A DNA stretch of 64,000 nt from Crocodylus rhombifer (GCA_038503035.1 JAVSML010000995.1:434001-498000), one strand, 5' to 3'; shown: positions 22,276 through 35,412, counted from the stretch's first letter. The notes: generated from the letters alone by a model not told the origin. Translations and numbers: made by a program.

Positions 22276-23556
22276 GGGGGGGGAACCCTCATCTTAGAAT
22301 CCAGTAAGTACAGTATTCATACTGTCCCTAAGAGACATGGCTAGTTAAAGGGAACTTTTATCAGTGGCATTGTAAGTCTGATGCAGGCCCTTGAGATGAG
22401 AACTTTGGACTTTGAGGATAGGCTTTATCCTGGAAATTTCTCCTCAACATGACCACATATATGGCTTGATTTGGTACTGCCCTGTTGCACAAGGTATAGA
22501 CATTGGAATTGACAGGAATCTCCTTTCGGAATGAGGATTTGGGTCCTCTAACGTCAAGTCAGTCAATTCTTCATGTTCAGCTCTGCTGGAATCAGTAGGA
22601 GTGCCTCCTTATGTCCTTCCAAACGCATCTTAAACTCCATCACCCATTGTAAGAGCCAGCCTAAATAAAATTGCTTGCATCCATAATGATGCCTCAGCTG
22701 CCTTCCATAGTATGAGCTTTATCAAATGCTCTTTTTCCTTCCTTCCGTCCTTCCATTCTAGTCTTGATTAAATTGTAAATCAAAAGCAGAACATGTACAG
22801 CTCCAGAAAGCCATATGCAAATACTGTGAATACCTTGTGCTTTCATCGTGCATAAAGGATATTATTGAATGCATAAATACAGATATTTAATATGCCTACT
22901 AATAAATTCTGGTATGTGGATATAATTGCACAGTTATTCTTTTAGAATTTGTCTGTTTATCACTTTACCGCTTCTATCCGTTAGTTATGGGTTTTGGTAT
23001 GAGCACATGTGCTGGGGTACTTTTTTATATATATTGTGGAAATAATGGTATGGTGACTCTTATGTCAGAAAAGACACCACGTACTAGTTTAATGTTAGAA
23101 GCTGTGGATAGTGGTTACATTTTTTTGTTGAACTACTGACCTGTTTCAGTTTTATGAGCATCTTTATAAGTTTTATTTCAAATGTTCTGGGCTGCACTCG
23201 GATATGCAGGAATAAATGAGATAAGATTGTGTGGTTCAGCAGCCAAAACTGCTTCATTTTTTATTCTGTATTAATTTACTCAATAGTGTATCAGATACTT
23301 CCAACAGTGGTTTATTTAGCTGCGGTTTTAAAGTTTCCAAACAAAATGTAGCCTGGATGCAATGGATCACATGGGAATAACTCCATTATGCGATTGTGAT
23401 GATGTTGCAAAATATTTAAGACCTGGCTTTATATGGTATCAGAACTTGGGGAAATTGTTGTCTCTTTGTATTAAAAATGTGCAGGAGGAAAAAAGCCAAG
23501 GTGGTAAGGTCCTGATCCTGGAAATATTATATTTACTTGAATACAAGGTGAGGATT

Positions 23557-23572
23557 CCCCCCCCCCCCCCCC
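23557..23572. repeat. Poly-C run
   Basis: Sixteen C bases follow tacttgaatacaaggtgagg. That leader resembles the edge of a TIR element often seen as tttactcgaatataag. A loosely inverted counterpart (tagtcaaataaatata) occurs near 26140-26157, but the pairing is weak. Confidence 0.85.
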
Positions 23573-24184
23573 ATCATCTTGTATTAAAATACTCTTTACA
23601 TTCCTCATACAAGGAAACTTCATTAAATGCACTGTCTATCATTAAACAGCTGCCAAAAGCAGGATGTGCTGAGGAATAGAAACCAACTATGCAGATGATT
23701 AAATGCAGCCAACACTGAACATGACTATAAAATACATGGCCCATATTGGGCAAACATACTCACAGAAACCTTGTGTGTGTGTGTCCCTTTAAAAAAAAAC
23801 AGAAAAAACAGGCAGTAGCTTCCCCAGGAGGGAGTGAGCACTGTAGGCCAGCACTTAGGTGGGCAGTGTGAGTGTGTTCCTTCCATAGGGAACTGACACT
23901 GGGACTGGAGGTACTGCAATAGCAGGCTGGCACTGGGAAGGCCAGAGCCAGCCCTGGCGTCCTTGCCTTGGTGTCAAAAATTGCTATACCCACATCCCAC
24001 CACATAGTCTACAGGAGGAGTAAGAGGGTGTTTTGAGCTATTATGCAATTGCCTCTAGATACACTATTGCAAATGCACATAAATCAGGTAACATTTTTTT
24101 AAAATAAAATTAAAATGTTACAGTAAAAATTCATTTTTTGGTATACAAGTTGTTTGTTTTTTTTCCAGTTTCAAGATGCTTCTC

Positions 24185-24380
24185 CCTCCCCCCAGAATAC
24201 TTCTGGGGCAAGGGGAGGGACTTCCTGTGCAAAAGTCAGGGGTTGGGGTGGGACTTCTGGTCCCAAAATGATGACCAGGTGGCGAGGCACCTGTCAAAGG
24301 GTGGGGCTACCCTTGCAGCCCTTGACAGCTCACCAAAACTTGTTGAGTGGCCTTCCAGCCAAAATAATTGCCAACCCCTG
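24185..24380 (-). mobile_element. hAT-like element, same family as 61185-61371
   Basis: Read on the minus strand from 24380, caggggttggcaattatttt is followed by tggctggaaggccactcaac, agttttggtgagc and gggctgcaagggtagcc. This parallels the copy at 61185. The other end was not identified with confidence. Confidence 0.6.
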
Positions 24381-24539
24381 CTTTAGACTAATACGCATAG
24401 TTTGTATTATATGTAGGTAGGTACAAAAATCCCTCTTAAAGTTGTGTTTATGGAATACCTGTGCTAAAACTTGCAATGCAAAAAAAAATAAAATAAAGGT
24501 AAAATGCATCAATTCTGAGTAAACGAAGTCTATGGATAT

Positions 24540-25990
24540 GGTACTTGACAGGACATGCTGTAGGGGTGACTGTGATGTCCCCTAGCAGCCGCCTTAATCC
24601 TTTCTGGCTTCCACTCCAGACCCTCAGGATCTCACCCTGTTTCCTTGGCCGCCATGCCTTGATATTAATGATAAAGGGAAAGCTGCCCTCAGAGGCTGAT
24701 GAGCTCTGAGTGCTCCTTCTCTATGGTCAGTTCATCACTTGGGCTCAACTTGGCGAATACAGTTTGGGTCCGGACTCCCAGCACCCACAGTCACTTGGCC
24801 TTGGGGCTCTGACCCTGGCAGCCTAATAGTCTTAAGGGCTAAATCTGTGACCTCCGTCCTCCCCAACAGCCATGCCCATGCTTCATGGATGTTATTCTGA
24901 TAATGTTCTGGACCTTCTTGTAGGGGCCTCTGCCTTTTAGTCCCTTGCATCTCTGGTTGCTATCCTCTATCCACTTGTTCTGGCCTGGCTTTCTCAGTCC
25001 TCTCTGTATCTCAGTCTCTGGGCCCCTAGCCTCTGTCTCAAGTTTTGTTCCAGCCCTTGCTTTCCCTGACCCAGGTAAGGCTGCTCATTGTCTAACCCAG
25101 CCCCCTGACACTACTGTTCCCGGCAAGGTTGGTCACACTTTGCCAGCCACTGGCCTCTTTAACTGGGCTCAGCCCCCACCCCGAGTCCCTGACTCTGCAG
25201 AGCTGTTTTCCCCAGCCTCTAATGGTTTAGGCTTCAGTACCACACATTACTGGGTCCTAGATCCTGGAAGGGCAGTATACTTGGTACCCTTCTGGCACTC
25301 ATGTGGCCTCCTATCCATCCCTTTTAGCCGCACCCGGTCCTGTGGTCTCATACTTAAATTTCAGCAGATACAAGCGACTGCTTCACATCCAAAAACGTAC
25401 CCAGCTCAGGGTCATTGTCTCACTAGAGTCATAAGCCCCCCTTGGCTGTCTCCGTGCAGCTGTTCGTAACAGCACAGGTGTCTGCCAATCTGTCTGCTTC
25501 AGGCATCTCCTGCAGGTGTACTTTTTCCCTGCAGCATTCAGGGCTAGATAGACCTCTTGCTCTCAGGCATTGTTCTTATGTGCCTCCAAAGCCCCATCCC
25601 TTCTTGCCAGGTAGCCCATATAGGAGTTTCTGCTTTGGCTTGATGGTCATCTTGCTCTCCTTTGCTGCAGCTTAACCAAGTGCTTGCTGTCTTTACCTCT
25701 TCCCTATCTGGGGGGCTGCTCCTTGGCTGCTTATTACAAAGCAGCCAGCTTTCCACAGCAAGCTTTGCCTGCTGCACTTTTACCTTAAAATCACTGGCTC
25801 CTCTGGCTCCTTGTTACAGTACTATATGTAGATTACTACAGGTATGTGTATTTCTAGGTCACTTCTCAAATTTGCTCCTAAGTTTCACGTGCTCAGGGAG
25901 AGCAGGGTCTGATAGTAAGGAGAGGCAGGAGAAGGGGCTGCAGGGGAATGAAGTTTGCAGGGGTTGGGGGGCAGAGGGCAAGGGGGTTAC
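24540..25990. repeat. GC-richer unclassified repeat-like tract
   Basis: The composition changes abruptly from AT-rich intron to C/T-rich DNA with CCTCTG-type strings. Open frames of 174 residues (24945-25469) and about 110 residues occur, but they show no domain, no conserved motif and no plausible splice context. It could be an LTR or a fragment of an unknown repeat. I do not recognise it. Confidence 0.35.
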
Positions 25991-26289
25991 CTGACCCCCC
26001 AGATTTATTTTTTGTGCTGTATTAGTAGAAGAGGGACAAATTCAGGGCAGACTTCTAATAATTAGATTCTATACCTGGAAAATTGCAATAAATTTATAAA
26101 TTTTCCACATATAAGATAATGCCCCAGTATTTAGATTTTATAGTCAAATAAATATAGTAGTTGGTGTAACTGCGCATGATGGAACTTACCAGGTTCTTTC
26201 TGAAAAATGGTGGTATCCAGCCATGGGGAGAGACAAGTAAATTCAGAAATGAAATCTTTTGGAAAATATCTTTCTTAAACTAGGTATCA

Positions 26290-26400
26290 GAACTCATGGC
26301 AGAGGTGATTACCTTTTATGAGACCAACTAGATATTTGCAAACCAAATTATCTGCAAGCTTTTGGACACAGGCACCCTTTTTCAGGCATAGGAGAGTGCA
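26290..26400 (-). repeat. Unclassified interspersed repeat, copy B
   Basis: The complement reads aaaaagggtgcctgtgtcca, aaagcttgcagata, then ttggtctcataaaaggtaat. It is the same family as 3838-3970 and 36700-36800. Confidence 0.65.
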
Positions 26401-26805
26401 AAGATTGTAAAAGTTCTCATAGGTAAAATTGAAAATGCTCAGTGGGCAGGTAGCTGATGAATTAATGAAGCTAATGCAGCAATTGGGCTCTTGTCTGTTT
26501 CACTGTTTCTCTCTTTCCCTCGATCTGCCTTCAATCTCTTTTTCATATTTGGAACCATGGGAAATGAGACTAAAAAGAAGTGTGGAAAAGAGTTAATATT
26601 ATTATGGAATGGCCTAATGCCAGGTCTGTACACTCATTTCAGTGGAAATGGGTATTAGGAGCCTGTAGTTGAGTTTGAGCTCTTCTGCTAGTTTGACTCT
26701 GGGGTTTTTTTTGGTTTTTTTTAACCCATGTAAATGCATATATGGCTGGAGGAGATAAGGGATGATTCCAAAATATCAACTGAAAAGTTAATTTCTGTGC
26801 CCGAA

Positions 26806-28211
26806 GGCACCACATTGGCCTTCTTCCAGTCTATCTTCAAGAAAGGGAGGAAAGTGGATCTGGCAAACTATAGGCCTGTCAGCCTGACCTCTATCCCAGG
26901 GAAGGTCTTAGAAAAGTTTATTAAAGCAGCCATCCTTAATGGACTGGCTGACACGGACATCCTGAGGGATAGCCAGCATGGGTTTGTTGCAGGTAGGTCT
27001 TGCTTTACCAATCTCATTTCCTTCTACGACCAGGTGACCTATCACCTGGACAAAGGAGAAGAGATTGATGTCATAAATCTTGACTTCAACAAAGCCTTTG
27101 ATCTGGTATCACCTCTTGGCAAAACTGGCCAGTTGTGGCCTTGGGTCCACCATGATCCACTGGCTGGAGAACTGGCTCCGTGGTCAGACCCAGAGGGTGG
27201 TAATTGACGGAAGTCAATCGTCATGGTGCCCTGTGACCAGTGGGGTCCCTCAAGGCTCTGTTCTTGGACCCATATTGTTTAACATCTTCATTAATGATGT
27301 GGACATTGGAGTCAGGAGCGGACTGGCCAAGTTTGCTGATGACACCAAACTTTGGAGCAGAGCATCCACACCAGAAGACAGGCGGGTGATCCAGGCTGAC
27401 CTGGACAAGCTCAGCAAATGGGCGGACGAGAACCTGATGGTGTTTAACACTGAAAAATGCAAGGTTCTCCACCTTGGGAGGAAAAACCTGCAGCATCCTT
27501 ATAGGTTTGGCAGTGCTGTGCTGGCTAGCACTATGGAAGAAAGAGACTTGGGGGTCATCATTGACCACAAGATGAACATGAGTCTTCAGTGCAATGCTGC
27601 AGCTAGTAAAGGGACCAAAACACTGGCTTGCATCCATAGATGCTTCTCAAGCAAATCCTGGGATGTCATTCTCTTGTTGTACTTGGCCTTGGTGAGGCCG
27701 CAGCTGGAGTACTACATCCAGTTTTTGGCCCCTACATTCAAACAGGCTGTGGAGAAGCTTGAGAGAGTCCAGAGAAGAGCCACATGCATGATCAGAGGTC
27801 AGGAAAACAGATCTTACAACGACAGGCTGAGAGCTATGGGGCTCTTTAATTTGGAAAAGCGCAGGCTCAGGGGTGATCTGATAAACATTTATAAGTTTAT
27901 CGGGGTGAAGATCAGTATCTGGGGGAATGTTTGTTCACCAGAGCATCCCGAGGTTGAACGGTTATAAACTCCTGCAAGACTGTTTCAGGTTGGACATAAG
28001 GAAGAATTTCTTTGCTGCCTGAGCCCCCAAGGTCTGGAACAGCCTGCCATCGGAGGTGGTTCAAGCACCTACACTGAACGCCTTCAAGAAAAAATTGGAT
28101 GCTTATCTTGCTGGGATCCTATGGCCCCAGGTGACTTCCTGCCTTTGGGCTGGGGGCTGGACTCGATGATCCTCCGAGGTCCCTTCCAGCCCTAATGTCT
28201 ACGAATCTATT
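26806..28211 (+). mobile_element. CR1 LINE, sense, with 5' micro-inversion
   Basis: Direct CR1 sequence runs from 26831 (IFKKGRKVDLANYRPVSLTS) through RT to the 3' repeats near 28211. The RT motifs include LDFNKAFDLV, GVPQGSVLGPILF and the catalytic FADD (in KFADDTKLW). It is close in sequence to 2505-3706 but extends farther 5'. The frame shifts near 27105, where 8 bp present in the other copy (cccatgat) are missing, and it breaks again near 27960. Bases 26806-26830 are CR1 in inverted orientation. This is a dead copy. Confidence 0.95.
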
Positions 28212-28763
28212 CTGATTAACTCATTTTGATAGTAGGTTTCAGCCTCTTACTGAGGGGTTGACTCAAAGCCAATTGAAACCACTGGAAAAAACTCCTGTTA
28301 AGTTTAGTAGGTTTTTGAAGAGCTTCTGAATGAAAAAAAGTAACAGTTTGGTCCAAGAATTGGACGAAGGCTTACTGTTTTCCCTTCTTCCTTTACATGT
28401 GCAAGGCCCGGATTCTGGCTTAGTTGTAGTGAGAACAGAACTACAACTTTAGAAAGGAGTCCCCCAAAATATGAAGTTCAGTTTGTTTTTCCAAAGTATT
28501 GAAGTACTTGCATGGAAGTAAGTAGGAGAACCAGCAAGCTTAGTGCCTTAAAAACCAGTGAGAAGATGAGAAATTGCAGGGGAAAGAAATGCTTTATTTG
28601 TAGAAGCTGGTTCTATCTCAGAATTGTAGAATTCTTTTTTATTCCCCTTTGTAATAAATACTGTGAATTTAAACAAGATGAAAAATGCTTATTTCATTTT
28701 GAAAGGGGTATCTGCTGTTGAAATTAATTTCCCATTTTCTTTCCATGTTATATTTTTCTGTAG

Positions 28764-28856
28764 AGTGGGAAGCCTCCAATTAAGGATATGTTCACAGATC
28801 TCAAGGATGGAAGGAGACTTTTGGATCTCTTGGAAGGGCTCATGGGAAATCCATTG
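28764..28856 (+). CDS. UTRN: Utrophin exon 4 (CH1)
   Basis: The 93-bp, 31-codon exon is in phase 0 at both ends. The acceptor is tttttctgtag and the donor gtaaga. It encodes [20 protein letters not shown] followed by [11 protein letters not shown]. This is the part of CH1 with the conserved helix containing the [15 protein letters not shown] signature. Dystrophin exon 3 has the same size. The final residues MGNPL are the variable part of this exon in the family. Confidence 0.98.
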
Positions 28857-30521
28857 GTAAGAAAGCATTTATTTTATTATATTACTGAGGGGAAGGACAG
28901 GTGTAGACATTTGTTTGCTTCATGCGTTTTTTTTTGTTTTTGTTTTAATTTTGATTTGTCTGCTTACTACTGAAAGTGCATACTCTAATATAGTGTGTGT
29001 GGGGGCAACTTTTTTGGCAGGTATGTCACAAATTAGCTTTGTACCCTCCCCAAATGCCACTTTGGTCCCCTTCTGCTGTTCTGCCTAATCTGCTGTTCTT
29101 CTTACTGGTTTGTGCCCTGTGCTCCCTGCTCCATTTGCTGTCTGCTTCCTGCCCTATCTGTCACTGTGCCCTCTCCCTGGTCTCCTGCATGCTGCCTGTT
29201 TGGACATAGTGCTCCTAATTAACACGTGCTCTATAGGCCTTTTGAAATCCTCAAGAGTTGTACTTCGAGATGAAATTCAGAATCAGGCCCAAATTAGTAG
29301 TGCACTGAGAACAGTCCAGCCCCATCCTCTTTGCAGCCCCCGTGCAGGGAGCTGAAGGTTATGAAGACCTCTGTCCGGCCAAGCACATGAGCATGAATTG
29401 GTTTGTTTGTTTGCAAACTGTAGCTAAATTATATACTTAAATACTTTGTTATAACGGGCTAGATTATCTAGACCGTTTTTGAAGTATAGTCTGGATTTAA
29501 ATTTAAAATTAATGCTATCTCAGATCCTCTGCAAGAGAAGTGAGGAAGCTGGCACTATGACTCAGGATGAGGTACTTAACTTCAATTCACAGTAAAAATC
29601 CTAGACTCGTTTATAATGTTTTACACATGGGTATTAACCCTATTTTAAAAAAAATCATATCCTGCTAATTGCCCCATTTCTAAATACAAACATCTCATTT
29701 TAAATATTTGTTGTTCAACTTAGAGCTGATTAAATGTCTACTGAAGTCAGTGGGAGAAAGAAGGGAAAGAGAAAGGTTGCCTTCTCTTTAGTGCTCAAGG
29801 CCCTAGTCATCTTAGTGCTAGAAAAACATGTTCCCTCTTGTTCCCTTCCTGGAAGCAAAAAATCAAACTAGCCCATTGTCACAATCTACAGACTTTCCCT
29901 GGGACTTCCCACAGTAAAATAGGTTATACTCAAACTTTTTGGACTCGAGGCACTCCACATTAGACTCAAGGCACCCCTTCATAACTTTTTTGAATAGGAT
30001 GGTACCCGATTTAAAAAAAAAAAAATGTGTACGTTACAGTACTTACCTCTTTGCAAGGCCAGGCATTTGGGGGTAGGAGGTTGTTCAAGCAAGGACAAGA
30101 CAAGCCTGAGCCTGTGCTTATCTGCTTACATTACTTGCTTACCTCCTCACACCTTGCTCATCTCTTCATACCTCATGGGTTCCTTGGCATCCTGGTTGAG
30201 AGTCACTGAGATTACTGATACAGAATTTCACAGCACACTAAAATTACGAATTCTGGGGTTGTATAGGAAAAAACTGAAACATTCTGAATTTGAGACTTGA
30301 TTTGACATACTGTATTCTTTGTATTTCATGTACTGACTGCTACTTATTTTCAAAGTTACTTAGTCAAAATTCCTGCAGGCTCTGTGGTTGATGTTTGCCT
30401 TATCTTAGTTTCGCTTTGAAAAGTCCTGAGAGAAAAATGAAGACAAATTTCCTACTGTTTGTTTTACTGTTTATTTTGTTTTTAACTATTAAGTATTTTG
30501 ACATGAACTTCTTATTTTTAG
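28857..30521 (+). other. UTRN: UTRN intron 4
   Basis: This is a 1.7-kb intron. It includes a C/T-rich stretch (29040-29200) that looks repeat-derived and a small hAT element (29921-30209). The rest shows nothing recognisable. Confidence 0.85.
29921..30209. mobile_element. hAT-like MITE
   Basis: It begins near tatactcaaactttttgg and ends ggttgagagtcactga, an inverted pair of the cagtgnttctcaaac type. The gaggcactcc and aaggcacccc strings inside match the family at 21209 and 60107. Confidence 0.6.
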
Positions 30522-30599
30522 CCCAAAGAACGTGGTTCCACCAGAGTACATGCCCTAAATAATGTCAACAGGGTATTGCAAGTTTTACATCAGAACAAC
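30522..30599 (+). CDS. UTRN: Utrophin exon 5 (CH1)
   Basis: The 78-bp, 26-codon exon is phase 0 to 0, with acceptor tatttttag and donor gtaagt. It encodes PKERGSTRVHALNNVNRVLQ then VLHQNN, the central CH1 segment with the conserved HALNNVNRVLQ helix. The length equals dystrophin exon 4. The residues that I recall from human utrophin are all preserved here. Confidence 0.98.
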
Positions 30600-32099
30600 G
30601 TAAGTTTATAATTCATAATATCTTTTTGCCCTGTTTCATTTACTTCTTTGTAAAATAGGTTCAGATTGCAGAGAATATAGCTTTTGTAACGGAACAAATA
30701 ACAGTGTTGTCAGGAATTGAAATTAAAAGCAGTGTATATATGGCTAGTGTTTTCATCTTCACTTATCTGTTTTGTGAAATAATCCAATGCAAACATAATA
30801 TTACAAAAATAAATGGTTTGGGCTGATAGTTATGTGATTAGAAATTAACTGTGGATATCTTTTTCTTGCTGCTGTCTAAATTATGCTTTGTATGTTCACT
30901 AGTCAAATGATTATTTACAAACCAGTCACTCCTGCTTCTAATCTATTTATGATATCAGAACGTTATTATTACTTTGTTCTAGTCTCTTAGATGGTCCCAG
31001 CATTATGGTATCTGAGTGCTACTTCATTAGCTTTTGGCTTTCTCGGAAATCTCTCTAAAGCTGTGTATAAATGTTCAGTTCTAATGGAGGAAAATTTCCA
31101 CTGCTAGGAATGATTCTGAACATCTGTAATACTTTATCTCCCCTGCTCTTTGTGCTTTGCGTGGGCTGCTTTAGTTCTCCTTTTTCCAGGGGGACTGGAG
31201 TAGCAGGGCAAAGCCCCTTGCCTGCTTCTTACACTGGGGACTTGGCTCTTCAGTGCCTGGGAGCCAAGTGGACTGAGTTTTGCAGCAAAGCCCCCACCTG
31301 CTCCATACTCCTTGGACTCCACTGTTAGGAGCAGGCTGGAGCTTTGCTCTGCTGCTGCTGGGAGAAGCTCTCTGAGCCTAGTTCCCTACCAGCTAATCCT
31401 CCCCTCCTGTTTATCATTTCTACCCCACCATTGGTCAGGTGAGTTGCAGGGGTGGTGATTTAAAAGCCAGTGCAGATCCAGGCTTGGGGAAACTTTCCCC
31501 AGCCTATTTCCTTCCCATCCTGCTTCCTCTTGCCTTCCATGCAGTTGAGTGCTGGGAGTGGGATGGGGAGCACTAGCAACTGGCCCCTGCCCACCTGTGA
31601 CACTAGTAACTCTGGCATGAGAAGCAGGCAGGGAGCAGCTGCTGTCTGCTTCTTTCAACCCCTGTTGGGCCTTGGTGTATGCACCTTGTGCCTTTCCTAG
31701 AGTGGTGACCTTGGTCTTGGGAAGGCATGGGAGCCTTCCCCTGCCCCCCCAGTTTCATTGCTCCTGATCCCTAAGAGAAGTTAACGTGGGGTAAAGTGCA
31801 CAGGCCTCTCCTGAGAGAAACTCTCCTGGTAGTGATTTAACCTTAGCGGTTCTAGGGCTGTTTTTCTTCTCAAGTCACCATTGCTCCAGGAGAAAAAGCT
31901 TCAGTGTCTCCACACATGTGATTTTTGTCTTCTGTCAGGAGAGTGGAGATTGATTGATACTATCTGGCCTTAAACTCCATGAATATGTACCCCGGGTGGT
32001 ACATGGCTGGTACCCCCTCACATCCCTTCAATTGGTTAGCGGGAATGAGTGTGCTGTGGGAGCTTGACTACCTAGCTTAGGTCAGCTCACCTCCCTCCC

Positions 32100-33000
32100 C
32101 TATGGAGCAGAGCAGAGATGATGGACACCCAGTAAGTTTTAACTACTTACAGATTTAATTTACAGTGCAGTGTCAATAAACCTTATTGAACGTGTATATA
32201 CATCTATGAACTATTTACAGATTTACATCTACAGAGACAGTGAACCATATTAAAACATATACACTGGCAATAACAACTGGGTATGGCCAACAAAGGCTCT
32301 TTATCAGCATAGGCCTTGACCGCCAGTGGTCTCCTGGTTAGTATACAGCCCCTACCTCCAGGCAGCAGGTAAGGGAACAAGCAACAGCAAAACACAGGTT
32401 AAACAATATGTTAGCAGATGTAACCCGGCAGGGATAGAACAATAGTCTGAGCATACATAAATGAGATTACCTCAACACATAAAGATAACAAACACGTGAA
32501 AATAAAATACTGAATGAAGAGTGCTCTAGCAGACCCTTAAACAATTGACCCACTAGCAGGCAAAACGTGGCTGTTCATGGGTGTTTCATAGCACCATATT
32601 AAAGTCACAAATTTACAACAAAAGACAACAGCCCACTCCACAATATAGGAGTGATGACAATCTTAAAAAGTTACTTAATGAAACAGACAGTGGTACAGCA
32701 ATTGTGCCAAAAAGGAAAGAATAATGTAAGGATGCAAAATAGGTTGCTGTAAAGAAACACCCTCACCACAACTAGTCTACTTGACTAGACGGATTCAGCA
32801 ACCAGGAAGCTGGGATCCTTCTTACCCTGTGGAAGTTTTGCTGCTTGATTGGTGGTCTGCTCTGTGACTGCATCTGGAGTGCAGCACACACAACAAAATA
32901 TGAGATCATAATCTGAGAGCATCTGCTGTAAAAATTCACACCTTGGCAGACCAATCTGTAGTCATGGTTTCAGTTTGCAAGCAATTGGCTTTTATACCAC
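32100..33000. repeat. Possible LTR-like tract
   Basis: A/C-rich DNA with repeated atttacag, tatacatctatgaa and aataaa-like strings. Its texture resembles 4800-5830. No coding region, primer-binding site or matching second LTR was seen. Confidence 0.2.
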
Positions 33001-35412
33001 GGTGTCTAGATGGATAAATAGTTAATTTTGTCAAAAGAAGACATACCATGTATGCAGAAGTTGTTAAGGAAATGACATTTTGAATCTGTATGTTCCTCAT
33101 GGGCCTGATCTGAAACCCTTTCTCCAATCCACAGGAGTTTTTCTGTGGAGTGGAGAAAGACGTATCCAAAGTCTTTTGGAACATCTCAAACCTCTAAATC
33201 TTCAACACTTGATCAAAATATAAGTTGCAGATTTAAGAAAAAGAATAATTTTCTGCCATGTTTGATGATTTTCTGCATAATAGTGAAATCCACTTATAGT
33301 AAACAATGATTTATTTCCTACCCTTTGCCTCTTCCCTAGAACAGCTTTACGATAAGCATATAATCAAAACTGTTGTTTTGGACATGCCACTGAAATAATT
33401 TGGGGTTAGCAGTCCATTCAAGTATGCTTCCCTCCAGGGCATACTTCGCACCATGCAGATGGTTTCCATGATGATTGAATGATGTGTTGAAACTGCTATG
33501 TAATATGGAGTACTTTCCCTCCTTTTTGCACTGATGGGCTAAAATCATGTTTCTAGGAAGTGACTTAAAGTAAGGAAGGATTATTTTTTCTGGTCCTACC
33601 CACTGTAAACATTGATTACTTTATCGAAAGATATGAGTCTTTCTAGCCTAAAATCCATTTCATTTTATGAAATGGAATCGATTGAATTAAATTATTGAGT
33701 GACTTATTGGTTCTTCCTTGGGCTACTGTCTTGGAAATGTACAGGTAGTTTTAGCTAGCTGGAGACAGGGGAAGTTCCTGCACGTGATTTACACTTGATG
33801 TTCAGCAGTATTAGGCAGTGTTTATTAAGAAAAGTATGAAGATGTGCCATTTGAATGTGATTTCTTTTCTGTTATCTGGGAGTTTAGGGGCCGTAAAACA
33901 TGGATAACTTCTGAAAGATTTGTAATAAGCACTTAAAAAAATTCTTAGGACCAGGTGTGAGTATAAGGACCTAATTTTTTTCAGTGATTCTTTTTTCATG
34001 ACTTGTGTCCACTTACGCAAGCAAAGTCATTTTAGTTTAATAAAAACCCTACATGAAGCTGGTATGATTTTGGAATGTAGCTTTTGGATTATGTGGCATG
34101 CCTCAGCCTTGGATGTAGGTGGGTGTGCCTTTGAGAGATACTCCTGGAGTGCTTTTGCACCTTCAGGGTTGCCCTTTTGCCTTGAACCTCCTCTGCTGTC
34201 TGTCTCTTTGACCTTTGAGAGCCAGCTGAGATACGCAAGGTATCAGTTCCTTGGCCCATGGCACCTTGGGCTTGCCAGTTCTTAGCAGAGGGAATTTTCC
34301 CAGCTAGAAGAATCGTATGCTCATCCATGCATACACTCAGAAAAGATAGATCTTTTCATTCTTAGAAGAGGCTTACCAATATTGTCAAATGCTCTGGAAT
34401 TATGCTTATCATTGAGAATTAAGTGGATTAAAAAGATAACAAAAAGATTTATTAAAAAACAAACAAACAGCCAAGAACAAAGATAAGAAATCAGTAACTG
34501 TATGCTGAGATACAGAGATATAAGAATAAACAAAAGGAAATATCAGAACAATAGCCTGTTCTTACCCTGTACCTTAAATCTAAAGATGGAGTTCCTAGTC
34601 AGTTCTCCAAGTTGGAAAGCAGCTCCTGCATTTCCTATCAGCTTGCTTTACTCAATCCCTGGCTGAGGGCCAGAAGCCTTCCTAGTACTCAGGAAGACTA
34701 GAGACAAGGTGTAATAGTTTTTTATCTGACCAGTTACAAATTCTTGGGTTTTTGGGGAGTCCACATGCTACTTGTAACTTCTTGGAAACCCCTGCCCCTC
34801 AGAGTCATGTTTACCAGACTAAAAGTTTTCTCGACTTAATTAAGATGAAGAGAGTATGTGCTTCTTTTCAGAAATGGAGAACAGTTATCCAAAATCCCTA
34901 AGGTGCTGTTTTTTGCTTACTTTCTTCCATAGTTAGAAATGTTCTTCCTGTTCAGAGATGTTGCATGTTAGGGTTTCTCCTTATAAAATCGAAATGACTC
35001 ATTGTCTGGAAGGGCCTCTTTCTGATGCTTCTGTCAGATGTTAATTCTAAGAATTACTTCACTCATTTAGGATTTCAGCTTCTTGTAGGTGCCAAAGAAA
35101 CTCAGTTTATCACTTAAAAGTCATTATCACATTCTGGCCCTATTATAACATAGAAGAAATATGTGCTAAATCAAATGCCACAATGCATATAAACATAAGG
35201 ATGATAAGGCTAAATACAGCTTGACATTATGTGTATGTGGAGACTACACTTGCTGTATCAGTCAGGCAAACTCAAGATACCATGCAAGGTTCATGACAGG
35301 TTGGATACAGGATTTAGGGTGGGTATAGAGACAATTTCTGTTTTGGGGTCTTTGGATCCTTCCTCCTCCATTCATGTTCGCCATATAATTATTTCATTAG
35401 AATACTCTTGGT

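Larger units (their letters stand above)
6849..28763 (+). other. UTRN: UTRN intron 3 (21.9 kb)
   Basis: This is the largest intron in the window, and it is full of repeats. In order: hAT-like 7152-7445, long-TIR element 7861-8643, hAT 8698-9049, a foldback element 9146-9712, a pogo-like element split by CR1 (10004-12118), a tRNA-like repeat at 13144, hAT 14854-15682, small hAT 15824-15999, CR1 remnants 17298-17870 and 19975-20430, hAT 21209-21482, an N gap at 22266, a GC-rich unknown repeat 24540-25990, and CR1 26806-28211. In 12130-13130, 13400-14840, 16010-17290, 17880-19970 and 22280-23520 I see only ordinary intronic DNA. Confidence 0.9.

Noticed and set aside
24945..25469. 174-residue frame as a possible new gene
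   Set aside because: It has no recognisable domain, signal or homology, and its composition matches the surrounding repeat-like tract. Kept only as a finding to check.
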